Shown: one piece after another, positions 24,575-38,544 of the stretch
Numbering within the stretch: the stretch's first letter is position 1
Layout: every line of letters begins with the position of its first letter
Source: Sipunculus nudus
Taxonomy: Eukaryota; Annelida; Sipuncula; Golfingiida; Sipunculidae
Assembly: GCA_026874595.1 (NCBI GenBank)
Contig: CM049312.1
Location: forward strand, 70,896,929 to 70,960,928
Direction: 5' to 3'
DNA: 64,000 nucleotides
Made by a program: the position numbers and the translations under genes
The notes under the pieces: generated by a model
Seen by the model: the letters and a program-made list of their open reading frames with translations, nothing else
Databases searched by the model: none
Told to the model about the DNA's origin: nothing

Positions 24575-25840
24575 CATGTTGTTCGACTCATAAAAGGCAT
24601 TTAGACCTTCAAGCATGTCAGTCAGTAGTGTCAAGAGCGGGCAAACACACAGCGTCGTATGGGCCTAATCTCCTTTTCCAACATAAAATTCTGCTAAGCC
24701 TACATTCTGAAATAACAAATCTTAAATTTTCAGAAACGCTGCCATCTTTCGGCGTAAAATCCATTTTTTTTCCGTTTTAAGAGGGACAATTAAATCCGGT
24801 GGTGTGACCTGAACCTTTGCTTTTTAAATCAGTCCAGGTAGCATTTAGGTCGATCCCTTGGCGTATTTGAAGGCGCCCGAATTCTATATCTCTCTTGATC
24901 CGCGACAAGGGAAGGGGTCGGATTATATGCAACTATTTATAATCAATAACTATAGGAGACCTGATGGCACCCAAAGATTATATGTTAAACAAATTATGAT
25001 AAAATTATATACATATATATTTGAAAATTGCATTTCAACTTGCGTAAGATGGGACTAAGAAAAAGAAATATGTAAGCAAGAAAAGCGCCGTAGCTATAAT
25101 TTTTCAGGATATATTATAATATCAGATAATTATAATATATAAATATTCAAGAGGATCACTTTAAAAACAAGAAAGCTACCTCATATACTTAAATACTTTT
25201 TTTCAGGTATTCATATCTTTTATGCCTTTTTCCTCGGATCGTTCATTACCAAGCACATAAGTTATCCTGCTAATAGCAGTGTGGTAGATATATTTTATAC
25301 CTTAGGTAGAAAGTTCGGCATTAACTGTAGTGATAATTCATTTAAACTTATAGTAACTGTGAGATCCATATACTGTGAGTATTTAGCACCAGAAAAAAAT
25401 GGATAAAAATTACATCTTGGGAGTTCTTTGTCCAACCTACCGGAAAACCTAAATTAGTTTGTAGTATCCCATTTTCTAAGGCAAATGCCAAATTAGAGTT
25501 ATTCAATCCATTATTCAAGGTACCTTAAAAATAGTTTTCACTAGATAACAACATTAATAATTAACACATAAATCACCAGTATGTCAGATTCAGCTGGCCC
25601 ATGTTTTTTTGCTACTATTGCTACATCTGATATCATGATATCATCACTTAAATAAATAAGAAACTTTTGCAATAAATCGCTTATTGGATAAAGTGACTTA
25701 GCATGGGGTCGAATGTTTATGTTGGAAGGACGATTACCACACTCCCTTGAATACAAAGTTAAGATTTTGTAAGTCCCAATATAACAAAAGCCTTTCTTAA
25801 TTTCCTTAACTGACCTCTCTCTTTTACCAGTTTTAGTCAA
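24575..25840 (-). pseudogene. candidate 5' exons feeding the U3 VWD copy (in U4)
   Basis: The first frame is open from MTKTGKRERSVKEIKKG to DILVIYVLIINVV (25541-25840), but the upstream ATG of U5/U8 is ATA here. The 83-bp exon is at 25441-25523 (LGFP instead of LGVP). The D-type exon at 24575-24690 has the one-base loss. A 32-bp hairpin insertion at 25109-25140 lies in the probable intron between them. Confidence 0.35.
25109..25140. repeat. 32-bp perfect hairpin insertion (U4)
   Basis: It is inserted between TTCAGG and AAATATTC relative to the other units. It consists entirely of 12-bp inverted arms (ATATATTATAAT / ATTATAATATAT) around an 8-base loop. Confidence 0.85.
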
Positions 25841-28081
25841 ACTGGTCTCAAGTGTCCAGTTAGGTCGTTTCTCTTTATTACTTATGGTGGCAATCTATTG
25901 TCATAGTCATCCAGATAGATTTTAACATTCTTTTACAAATAAACATCCTCTTACTCTGTACACGCAAAAGGAAACGTCTGCTTGCTTCTGATACCTGCTT
26001 CTTCCGTGTAAGTCCGTAACCAGAAGTCCATTTTTTTCCTTTTTTCTCCTATAGATTAGGTGTAGAACGTATGTAATCGGTGGAGGCGTCGGACTACGAA
26101 ATGTCGAATGCAGATTAAATATCTAAAAGGAAAGTCATGACCTTTGGATGTAATTTTACATGTCTACTGTATATTATATCTAAAATCCCTATCTAAAAAA
26201 AGCTTTTAAATGTGACAATTGAATCTGAGCGTATGGTGATCTGTCAAAGATATTCAATAATACTCTGGTACTTATTTTTAGCTTTGTGCAGACACAATTT
26301 CACATGAAAATCAATATATGTTTGACAGGCTTTATTAAACAGAAGTAACATTACCAGAATACAAAATATAAACCTTCAAAACACTTCCTACTCCTTTTAA
26401 CACGTTATTTAATACCATTTTTTTCTTAATACATGACGGATCCAGACAGTTGGTTTCAAGGGAAAATAAGTGGATTACTAAAGTTTTAAGCAATTCATTT
26501 TTTTTAAAATCTCCTCTCGATTCCATTCTCGACTCAAATCATATATCAAACAATCTTATAAAATGCCATCAAGCATATCAATTAACATTTTTTTTAACAA
26601 AAGATGATGCAAACATGACCATTATAATATCCCTAGTTTTTGTGTTGACTACAATAATGTGAATAACATTTATATGGTCTATCAGGTGACTTTCCTGGTT
26701 TCAAATATCGTGGTTCTTACTCCATGCTAATGATTTACAGCTCACTAAAGAAGAAAGCATGCCATAAAAAGTAATAAAATGATTTTAAATGGAAACCATG
26801 TTATTCATCGATTATCTCTTATAATGCTTTATTCGTGAAAGTATCGTTTCATCACTGGTTGAGAAGAAGTAATTGATGCAATATTATATATCTAGTAGGA
26901 AACTGAGACTAGGGATCATAAGGACATTACTTTCGGGAATACCAAGAAAAATAATAACTTTTGTTTTCTTTTCATGCACAGACCTTGCCACAAATCATCC
27001 ACTCCTTCCAAAGAAAAAAAAAAGAAAACTCAAAATAACATGTTCTCTTTACCGTCTTTTTATTCAGACTGACCCGGTGTTGTATGCAAATAATCAAAAA
27101 GCTGCGTAAATAATGCAACATTCATTCAATTAATGGGGAATGGTGTTAAAAACTTTGCAGTATGGTATTGAGTTCATGCGGAATGAATTTGAAAAGTCTA
27201 GATAGAATTTATTTCTCGGCAATTGCTAACTACCACCGTGAAATTAAAACAGAGAAATTTCAGTGTGCAATTATTTCCACATTGTGCAACCCGAGCAGTC
27301 AGATCCAAGAGTGCTGATCTGGTCCTAGAGTGAAAAACAAGATCCTTCCCCTTTTGATAAATATCTCCAAGTAAATGTGCGATGGGTCAGTATTAGTCAT
27401 CAATCAGGTTTTCCCCAGTCGTGTTACACTGCATATCCGCCTGATGGAGGACACCTACAAACACATGAACAGTAATACATTGTTCATTGTCCGAGTTGCT
27501 TTATCAAACCATTCTACTAAACTTTCTGTTTATAACAGGTACAATATGCCTCTGCACAACAAGTTCTGTAAAATAATATCTTCCTCGGAACAAATAATTT
27601 TTTTTATATTAATATCAAATTAACTAATTCAGCTTTGTTCTATAAAACTGCGTCGTAAACAATGAGGGCAGACATAAAATGTAAACGCAGAAATGTTTCA
27701 ATATTCGTGACCTGGCATTTTTGTTAAAGGTGCAAGGTATGTAAACAACGTGAAATCTATCTGGAGAAACGCAATCAAACTAAAGGATTAAGCAAAACTG
27801 TAAACCAAGTGTGGTGTGACTTTGATAAATGTTGATCGATGTTATCGATCTAAGGCTTAGTAATTATAATATATCAAAATTGCAAATGTTCTAACGGGAG
27901 TCACAAATGCTATCTGGATCGGATGTTGGAGGGTAAAAAACATTGACTTAAATAATGGCGAGTTCAGCGATTGCAGCATCAACATCTATATCAGGTATTT
28001 TTTTATATTATTAAATTGACAATTAAAATTGTCAAAAATAGCAATTAAGTAAAGCAGATGCATATAAATACAAAAATATAA

Positions 28082-29474
28082 TTACGGGTAGTACTCCCAC
28101 ATGTTTGCAATGGCGGAATCAGGTTGTAGACCCCAATCGTCGTCGTTAGCACTAAAATTGAATAAAAGAACTCTAGAAGTGTAAAAGTAAATATTCTTTT
28201 AAAATAATAAGGATAATTCCATCTTATCTTTTATCAATATCGAGAAATAATTGAACTGAACATGTTCATTAAAAATCGTTTCATTATTAAGTATATAACA
28301 TGTGCTTACTCATTGTTGTTATTTCCACATAAGCCTTCCATTCTTCTGTCGTACATGTGGGCAACGCAAATGTATATGCAAGATTTACAATCCCAGGATA
28401 CCTAGAGGTAAACCTGCTTGATTCTAAAGATCATCCATGCGCGAACAGCTATATAGAATCTATATATAAGGACACTGGTAGTGCTCACTGGTAAATCTTT
28501 ATAGCCACCAGGGGTCTTCACGTATGCAAAGATAAACATAGATGAATCGATATCTCTATTTTAGGTCAACTTTTTTAATTCTGAATAAAATATCTAACAA
28601 AGATTAAGAGTGAACTATCTCTGAACTAACAATATATGCAGGATTGTAAAAATATTAAAATTGAACCAACTAAAACATCCGTTCATTGATCACAAGCAAC
28701 TAATTTCATATTCACTGGGCTATTGCAAAATATACAGCCGATCGATAAAAAAGCCCTCTACAATTATTTCTATTTCCAATAAATCAGCCTTTTCTTCAGT
28801 CTGTAAGTAGAATTTTGAGACTCCTGTACAGCTTATGTCACCATTTGCAAGCATACCTATATCTTTGATGAACCTTCGTTAATTCAAGCATTTTAAACAT
28901 TGTAATGCATTATAAAAAGATATAATTTGTTGTTTGTACAACCCCTCTATTTTGGAACCGCGTATCACACTCGGCTGGGTCAACAAAGGGGGTTAACTCT
29001 ATCCGAATGTCAGAAATCAATGTTCAATTTTGAAATTTTTATAAACCTAGTGAAGATTAAATTATATTTAATTTATATAAGTTCCAACTAAAGTATGTTA
29101 TTTTTGTGACGGTAAAAGTAGTGACGGTTTTGTAATCGATTTTCGATATAAAAGAAATTAATATATGTTAAAAATTAATTATTTGTAAAATTAATTATTT
29201 GATCTAAAAAAAGAAAGTTTTACCAAACACAAACTTACCATGAGGACCCTTTCAGAATGTCTTCCTTGAAAAATGAGTAGTTCACATTATTATATACTAT
29301 ATCAACTCTCGCAATTAGGGATCGTTGGCCGAATCCAGTTGCTTTTGTTAACTTGACAACTTGCACGATTTTGTAGAGATCCGCGGACACATTATACATA
29401 CAGGGCACATTAACTTTTTTTTTCCAAGTCATATGTCTGGCCATCAGGGTCATGGCAAAAACCGCAAGCATTTT
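28082..29474 (-). pseudogene. VWD-domain exons, gene copy in U4 (frameshifts)
   Basis: Exons are 29239-29474, 28310-28401 and 28082-28151. The first exon carries the extra G after TYDL (plus-strand CCAAGTC at about 29424) and a one-base deletion near its donor (KEDILKGSS in place of KED-SERVLM). Read from the acceptor in the VWD frame it terminates right after the first lesion. The second and third exons are intact, with MYDRRMEGLCG and ANDDDW. Confidence 0.72.
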
Positions 29475-31660
29475 CTGAAAGTTGAAGATATATGTTAATG
29501 TAAAGCGAAAACAATGCGACAGTTCCTATCAAAACAAAGGCTAATATATAAAATCAAGCACTGTAAAATGTTTTCCATACACCACATAATTAAACTTATA
29601 CCTGACAGGACAATAGTTTAGATGGTTTACATAAATTGAAGTATACTTCTTAAATTATCATATTGGTAAATGCAAAAATAGTGTTCTATAAAATAATTAA
29701 AAAAAAAGCAACAAGAAATTATTTCAATAAAATGATGATGGGTTAAATCATGTAGAAATGCAGAAATTACGAATAATGTCTATCACGTAAAAAAATGTTA
29801 TCCTTAAATAGAACGCAAATTTAAAAATTATCTATTTAAGATTGTGAATATATGAAAAATAGATAATAATAAGTATTATCTAAACGATGGAAAAATTAGA
29901 AATATAAAGTTGCAAATTTATCAATACAGCGAAAAGTGAATTAGCGAATGGAAATTTTGTTAATATATGTGTCGGGAATGCTTCCCTAAAATAAGGGATT
30001 AAATTAAGTAATACAACAATTATAACGAAATAACAAAACTTTTTATTGAAAAAAAAATCATTTTGCATATCTCAATGCATCCTGTAAAACTGTAATGGAA
30101 GGTGTAACTTAATTAAAAATGGATTTTCGAAAGAGTCGGCGGGCAGAAGCATCTTCAATAATTCTGAGATCAATTTAACATTGATATGGGACCTTCTAGA
30201 TTGTGTTGTGTAAGAATGACGTCTCATTATTGGAAAGTGGTGTTAAACCGTGTTTATATTTTGAATTTTTACTTACAGACTATAAAAAATGCAACCCATT
30301 CTACATTGTACCTTAGGCGCAGTATAGAACATGATGTTGGTTAGATCTGGATTTATTTTGTCTGCAAATTAAATATATTTCTACAAGGAATAAAGCCAAA
30401 AAATATGGGTGACAGGCCTAATTCTTGGAGTGACCCACTTTTCAATAAGACCTTCCTTGGCATAGCATAAGTTGTTTCTATATCAAGCGGTTACATTTTG
30501 TCCCTTATAGCTTATAGCTTTAGGTTTAGCTTATATGGCCTATCGTCATCTTGTAAATATTCTCTAATAGAATATTGCACGATATTACATGTGTATATTT
30601 GTTCTCAAAATTAGGAATTAAAAGCTTTGTTATAAGGATATAATAACTATGATAAAATAACAATTCGTTTTTTAGATTCCCATTAGATTGTTACTTGGGA
30701 TTATATATGTTTTAATTTATCTTTATTATTATAAAGTAATATAGAGTACTTTCTTTAGGTTATAATTTCAACCTGTAAAATGTGTATTTTTATATTCTCA
30801 AGAAAACTATGTACTTCAACCGGGAATGTTTTTAATCTAAGTGAATTTAATCTTTGCGTAAGCTTCTGAGGTGGTGTGTGTATTTTTGTATGGAGCTGTA
30901 CAATTATTTAAATCACATTTATCAGGTTATTCACACATCTCCCTGTTTATACAAATGTCAGCATCCAAGAAAGCCCTAAGTGAGGGTCTAAACACTTACT
31001 TAATTACTATAATTATTTCCTATAGTTCTAAAGCTCTAATGGATTACTGTGTCGAGGGCTAAGCTTGTTCCAATTGCACTTAGCCCAGAATAAGATTATT
31101 TTTAGTGTAACATTATTTACTGACCTTATCTGATCGACATACAACGATTCTTATTATTTATACAAAACCACATTGGGTAGGTAAAACCTAACCGTGAAAC
31201 ATGGAATTCCTCCTTTCTAAATCCTTCTTGCTTCATTTGCTTTTGTTTCTAAACGTATGGATAAGAGTATGTGTGTTCGTGTCGAATGTGCAGAATATAT
31301 TTTAAAAAGCTGACATGTATCAGTACTGACTGTATCGTTATATGACGTGTAAACTCATGCTTTTTATAACTAGAACCTGGATCTTTTCTTTAAACTTTTA
31401 CTCAATATGATCCTTTTTCTAGTGAAAAATAAAAAAAAAACTAATTGTTAATAATCCACAGGTTCAGTAAAATTTAAATGTACATGTCAATTTTAACCTG
31501 TATCAGAGTGAGTGAGGAATGGCAGCCGATTGATTCGGGCTAATTGTTTATGTAATAATTCGGGTGACCTGGATGTGCATGGGCGGATTTTGTTCAAAAT
31601 CTGTATTTAAATAGTCTTAAAATTTAACATAGGTTGTAAAATATAAATGTTGGTGTTTAC

Positions 31661-32937
31661 CATGTTGTTCGACTCATAAAAGGCATTTAGACCTTCAAGC
31701 ATGTCCGTCAGTAGTGTCAAGAGCCGGGCAAACACACAGCGTCGTATGGGCCTAATCTCCTTTTCCAACATAAAATTCTGCTAAGCCTACATTCTGAAAT
31801 AACAAATCTTAAATTTCAGAAACGCTGCCATCTCTCGGCGTAAAATCCATTTTTTCCGTTTTAAGAGGGACAATTAAATCCGGTGGTGTGACCTGAACCT
31901 TTGCTTTTTAAGTCAGTCCAGGTAGCATTTAGGTCGATCCCTTGGCGTATTTGAAGGCGCCCGAATTCTATATCTCTCTTGATCCGCGACAAGGGAAGGG
32001 GTCGGATTATATGCAACTATTTATAATCAATACCTATAGGAGACCTGATGGCACCCAAAGATTATATGTTAAAAAAATTATGATAAAATTATATACATAT
32101 ATATTTGAAAATTGCATTTCAACTTGCGTAAGATGGGACTAAGAAAAAGAAATATGTAAGCAAGAAAAGCGCCGTAGCTATAATTTTTCAGGAAATATTC
32201 AAGAGGATCACTTTAAAAACAAGAAAGCTACCTCATATACTTAAATACTTTTTTTCAGGTATTCATATCTTTTATGCCTTTTTCCTCGGATCGTTCATTA
32301 CCAAGCACATAAGTTATCCTGCTAATAGCAGTGTGGTAGATATATTTTATACCTTAGGTAGAAAGTTCGGCATTAACTGTAGTGATAATTCATTTAAACT
32401 TATAGTGACTGTGAGATCCATATACTGTGAGTATTTAGCACCAGAAAAAAATGGATAAAAATTACATCTTGGGAGTTCTTTGTCCAACCTACCGGAAAAC
32501 CTAAATTAGTTTGTAGTATCCCATTTTCTAAGGCAAATGCCAAATTAGAGTTATTCAATCCATTATTCAAGGTACCTTAAAAATAGTTTTCACTAGATAA
32601 CAACATTAATAATTAACACATAAATCACCAGTATGTCAGATTCAGCTGGACCATGTTTTTTTTCTACTATTGCTACATCTGATATCATGATATCATCACT
32701 TAAATAAATAAGAAACTTTTGCAATAAATCGCTTATTGGATAAAGTGACTTAGCATGGGGTCGAATGTTTATGTTGGAAGGACGATTACCACACTCACTT
32801 GAATACAAAGTTAAGATTTTGTAAGTCCCAATATAACAAAAGCCTTTCTTAATTTCCTTAACTGACCTCTCTCTTTTACCAGTTTTAGTCAAACTAGTCT
32901 CAAGTGTCGAGTTAGGTCGTTTCTCTTTATTCCTCAT
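31661..32937 (-). pseudogene. candidate 5' exons feeding the U4 VWD copy (in U5)
   Basis: This is the most intact set. The first frame at 32593-32937 (114 codons from MRNKEKRPNSTLETSLTKTG) is lysine/arginine-rich at its start and has one Cys pair region (GFCYIG...SECGN). The 83-bp exon is at 32493-32575. An open frame lies at 31861-32016. The D-type exon at 31661-31777 (117 bp) is open from AG to GTAAAC. No signal peptide is visible at this start, so either the true first exon lies further up or these exons belong to a different gene. Confidence 0.38.
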
Positions 32938-34979
32938 GGTCGCAATCTATTGTCATAGTCATCCAGATATATTTTAACATTCTTTAACAAATAAACATCC
33001 TCTTACTCTGTACACGCAAAAGGAAACGTCTGCTTGCTTTTGATACCTGCTTCTTCAGTGTAAGTCCGTAACCAGAAGTCCATTTTGTCCTTTTTCTCCT
33101 ATAGATTAGGTGTAGAACGTAAGTAATCGGTGGAGGCGTCGGACTACGAAATGTCGAATGCAGATTAAATATCTAAAAGGAAAGTCATGACCTTTGGATG
33201 TAATTTTACATGTCTACTGTATATTATATCTAAAATCTCTATCTAAAAAAAGCTTTTAAATGTGACAATTGAATCTGAGCGTATGGTGATCTGTCAAAGA
33301 TATTCAATAATACTCTGGAACTTATGGTAACGTCGCCCTTTTTAGTTTTGTGCAGACACAATTTCACATGAAAATCAATATATGTTTGACAGGCTTTATT
33401 ATACAGAAGTAACATAACCAGAATACAAAATATAAGCCTTCAAAACACTTTCTACTCCTTCTAACACGTTATTTAATACCATTTTTTTTCTTAATACATG
33501 ACGGATCCAGACAGTTGGTTTCAAGGGAAAATAAGTGGATTACTAAAGTTTTAAGCAATTCATTTTTTTTAAATCTGCTCTCGATTCCATTCTCGACTCA
33601 AATCATATATCAAACAATCTTATAAAATGTCATCAAGCATATCAATTAACACTTTTTTAACAAAAGATGATGCAAACATAACCATTATAATATCCCTAGT
33701 TTTTGTGTTGACTACAATAATGTGAATAACATTTATATGGTCTATCAGGTGACTTTCCCGGTTTTAAATATCGTGGTTCTTACTCCATGCTAATGATTTA
33801 CATCTCACTAAAGAAGAAAGCATGCCATAAAAAAGTAATAAAATGATTTTAAATGTAAACCATGTTATTCATCGATTATCTCCTATAATGCTTTATTCGT
33901 GAAAGTATCGTTTCAGCATTGGTTGAGAAGAAGTAATTGATGCAAAATTATATATCTAGTAGGAAACTGAGACTACAGATCATAAGGACATTACTTTCGG
34001 GAATACCAAGAAAAATAATAACTTTTGTTTTCTTGTCATGCACATACCTTGCCACAAATCATCCAATCCTTCCAAAGAAAAAAAAAGAAAACTCAAAATA
34101 GCATTCGCTTTCTCTTCGCTTTCTTTTTATTCAGACTGACCCGGTGTTGTTTGCAAATAAGCAAAAGCTGCGTACATAATGCAACATTCATTCAATTAAT
34201 GGGGAATGGTGTTAGAAACTTTGCAGTATGGTATTGAATTCATGCCGAATGAATTTGAAAAGTCTAGATAGAATTTATTTCTCGGCAATTGCTAACTACC
34301 ACCGTGAAATTAAAACAGAGAAATTTCATTGTGCAATTATTTCCACATTGTGCAACCCGAGCAGTCAGATCCAAGAGTGCTGATCTGGTCCTAGAGTGAA
34401 TAACAAGATCCTTTCCCTTTTGATAAATATCTCCTAGTAAATGTGCAATGGGTCAGTATTAGTCATCAATCAGGTTTCCCCTGTCGTGTTACACTGCATA
34501 TCCGCCTGATGGAGGACACCTACAAACACATGAACAGTAATACATTGTTCATTGTCCGAGTTGCTTTATCAAACCATTCTACTAAACTTTCTGTTTATAA
34601 CAGGTACAATGTGACCTGGCATTATTGTTAAAGGTCCAAGGTATGTAAACAACGTGAAACCTATCTGTAGAAACGCAATCAAACTAAAGGATTAAGCAAA
34701 ACTATAAACCAAGTGTGGTGTGACTTTGATAAATACGACGTAATCGATCTAAGGCTTAGTAATTATAATATATCAAAATTGCAAATGTTCTAACGGGAGT
34801 CACAAAAGCTATATGGATCGGATGTTGGAGGGTAAAAAACAATGACTTAAATAATGGCGAGTTCAGCGATTGCAGCATCAACGTCTATATCAGGTATTTT
34901 TTATATTATTAAATTGACAATTAAAATTGTCAAAAATAGCAATTAAGTAAAGCAGATGCATATAAATACAAAAATATAA

Positions 34980-36364
34980 TTACGGGTAGTACTCCCACAT
35001 GTTTGCAATGGCGGAATCAGGTTGTAGACCCCAATCGTCGTCGTTAGCACTAAAATTGAAAAAAAAAGAACTCTAGAAGTGTAAAAGTAAATATTCTTTT
35101 AAAATAATAAGGATAATTCCATCTTATCTTTTATCAATATCGAGAAATAATTGAACTGAAGATGTTTATTAAAAATCGTTTCATTATTAAGTATATAACA
35201 TGTGCCTACTCATTGTTGTTATTTCCACATAAGCCTTCCATTCCTCTGTCGTACATGTGGGCAACGCAAATGTATATGCAAGATTTACAATCCCAGGATA
35301 CCTAGAGGTAAACCTGCTTGATTCTAAAGATCATCCAAGCGCGAACAGCTATATAGAATCTATATATAAGGACACTGGTAGTGCTCACTGGTAAATCTTT
35401 ATAGCCACCAGGGGTCTTCACGTATGCAAAGATAAACATAGATGAATCGATATCTCTATTTTAGGTCAACTTTTTTAATTCTGAATAAAATATCTAACAA
35501 AGATTAAGAGTGAACTATCTTTGTACTAACAATATATGCAGGATTGTAAAAATATTTAAATTGAACCAACTAAAACATCCGTTTATTGATCACAAGCAAC
35601 TAATTTCATATTCACTTGGCTATTGGAAAATATACAGCCGATTGATAAAAAAGCCCTCTACAATTATTTCTATTTCCAATAAATCAGCCTTTTCTTCAGT
35701 CTGTAAGTAGAATTTTGCCACTCCTGTACAGCTTATGTCAACATTTGCACGCATAGCTATATCTTTCACGAACCTTCGAGCATTTTAAACATTGTAATGC
35801 ATATAAAAAAGATATAATTTGTTGTTTGTACAACCCCTCTATTTTGGAACCGCGTATCACACTCGGCTGGGTCAACAAAGGGGATTAACTCTATCCGAAT
35901 GTCAGAAATCAATGTTCAATTTTGAATTTTTTATAAACCTAGTGAAGATTAAATTATATTTAATTTATATTAGTTCCAACTAAAGTATGTTTTTTTGTGA
36001 CGGTAAAAGTAGTGACGGTTTTGTAATCGATTTTCGATATAATAGAAATTAATATATGTTAAAAATTAATTATTTGTAAAATTAATTATTTGATTAAAAA
36101 AAGAAAGTTTTACCAAACACAAACTTACCATGAGGACCCTTTCAGATCAGTCTTCCTTGAAAAATGAGTAGTTCACATTATTATATACTATATCAACTCT
36201 CGCAATTAGGGATCGTTGGCCGAATCCAGTTGCTTTTGTTAACATGAAAACTTGCACGATTTTGTAGAGATCCGCGGACACATTATACATACAGGGCACA
36301 TTAACTTTTTTTTTCAAGTCATATGTCTGGCCATCAGGGTCATGGCAAAAACCGCAAGCATTTT
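34980..36364 (-). pseudogene. VWD-domain exons, gene copy in U5 (in-frame stop)
   Basis: Exons are 36129-36364, 35210-35301 and 34980-35049. The sequence is the duplicate of the U2 copy: the same TGA (36147-36149), the same GTAGGC donor on the second exon and the same R-to-G change. The third exon is intact. Confidence 0.72.
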
Positions 36365-38544
36365 CTGAAAGTTGAAGATATATGTTAATGTAAAGCGAAA
36401 ACAATGCGACAGTTCCTATCAAAACAAAGGCTAATATATAAAATGAAGCACTGTAAAGGGTTTTCCATACACCACATAATCAAACTTAAACCTGACAGGA
36501 CAATAGTATAGATGGTTTACATAAATTGAAGTATACTTCTTAAATTATCATATTGGTAAATGCAAAAATATTGTTCTATAAAATAATTAAAAAATAGCAA
36601 CAAGAAATTATTTCAATAAAATGATGATGTGTTAAATCATGTAGAAATGCAGAAATTAAGAATAATGTCTATCACGTATAAAAATGTTATCCTTAAATAG
36701 AACGCAAATATAAACATTATCCATTTAAGAATGTGAATATATGAAAAATAGATAATAATAAGTATTATCTAAACGATGGAAAAATTAGAAATATAAAGTT
36801 GCAAATTTATCAATACAGCGCCAAGTAAATTAGCGAATGGAAATTTTGTTAATATATGTGTCGGGAATGCTTCCCTAAAATAAAGGATTAAATGAAGTAA
36901 TACAACATTTATAACGAAATAACAAAACTTTTTATTGAAAAAAAATCATTTTGCATATCTCAATGCATCCTGTAAAACTGTAATGGAAGGTGTAACCTAA
37001 TTAAAAATGGATTTTCGAACGAGTCGGCGGGCAGAAGCATCTTTAATAATTCTGGGATCAATTTAACATTGATTTGGGACCTTCTAGATTGTGTTGTGTA
37101 AGAATGACGTCTCATTATTGGAAAATGGTGTTTAACCGTGTTTATATTTTGAATTTTTACTTACAGACTATAAAAAATGCAACCCATTCTACATTGTACC
37201 TTAGGCGCAGTATAGAACATGATGTTGGTTAGATCTGGATTTATTTTGTCTGCAAATTAAATATATTTCTACAAGGAATAAAGCCAACAAATATGGGTGA
37301 CAGGCCTAATTCTTGGAGTGACCCACTTTTCAAAAAGACCTACCTTGGCAAAGCATAAGTTGTTTCTATATCAAGCGGTTACATTTTGTTCCTTATAGCT
37401 TATAGCTTTAGGTTTAGCTTATATGGCCTATCGTCATCTTGTAAATATTCTCTAATAGAATATTGCACGATATTACATGTGTATATTTGTTCTCAAAATT
37501 AGGATTTAAAAGCTTTGTTATAAGGATATAATAACTATGATAAAATAACAATTCGTTTTTTAGATTCCCATTAGATTGTTACTTGGGATTATATATGTTT
37601 TAATTTATCTTTATTATTATAATGTAATATAGAGTACTTTCTTTAGGTTATAATTTCAACCTGTAAAATGTGTATTTTTATATTCTCAAGAAAACTATGT
37701 ACTTCAACCGGGAATGTTTTTAATCTAAGTGAATTTAATCTTTGCGTAAGCTTCTGGTGTGGTGTGTGTATTTTTGTATGGAGCTGTACAATTATTTAAA
37801 TCATATTTATCAGGTTATTCACACATCTCCCTGTTTATACAAATGTCAGCATCCAAGAAAGCCCTAAGTGAGGGTCTAAGCACTTACTTAATTACTATAA
37901 TTGTTTCCCATAGTTCTAAAGCTCTAATGGATTACTGTGTCGAGGGCTAAGCTTGTTCCAATTGCACTTAGCCTAGAATAAGATTATTTATAGTGTAACA
38001 TTATTTACTGACCTTATCTGATCGACATACAACAATTCTTATTATTTATACAAAACCACATTGGGTAGGTAAAACCTAACCGTGAAACATGGAATTCCTC
38101 TTTCTAAATCCTTCTTACTTCATTTGCTTTTGTTTCTCAACGTATGGATAAGAGTATGTGTGTTCGTGTCGAATGTGCAGAATATATTTAAAAAAGCTGA
38201 CATGTATCAGTACTGACTGTATCGTTATATGACATGTAAACTCATGCTTTTTATAACTAGAACCTGGATCTTTTCTTTAAACTTTTACTCAATATGACCC
38301 TTTTCTAGTGAAAAATAAAAAAAACTAATTGTTAATAATCCACAGGTTCAGTAAAATTTAAATGTACATGTCAATTTTAACCTGTATCAGAGTGAGTGAG
38401 GAATGGCAGCCGATTGATTCGGGCTAATTGTTTATGTAATAATTCGGGTGACCTGGATGTGCATGGGCGGATTTTGTTCAAAATCTGTATTTAAATAGTC
38501 TTAAAATTTAACATAGGTTGTAAAATATAAATGTTGGTGTTTAC

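Larger units (their letters stand above)
24254..31337. repeat. array unit U4 (7084 bp)
   Basis: Near-identical to U7. It keeps the 160-bp segment and carries a 32-bp perfect hairpin insertion at 25109-25140. Confidence 0.9.
12261..33106. repeat. three-unit higher-order block, copy 1 (20,846 bp)
   Basis: It comprises U2-right, U3, U4 and U5-left. Markers in this block recur in the next block at an offset of 20,845-20,846 bp. Upstream of 12261, U2 differs from U5: TTTTTTAG against TTTTTCTCCTATAG just before TTAGGTG. That sets the left border of identity. Confidence 0.85.
31338..38224. repeat. array unit U5 (6887 bp), chimeric
   Basis: The left part matches U8-left; the right part (from about 33107) matches U2-right. 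The switch point coincides with the border of the 20,846-bp duplication. Confidence 0.9.
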
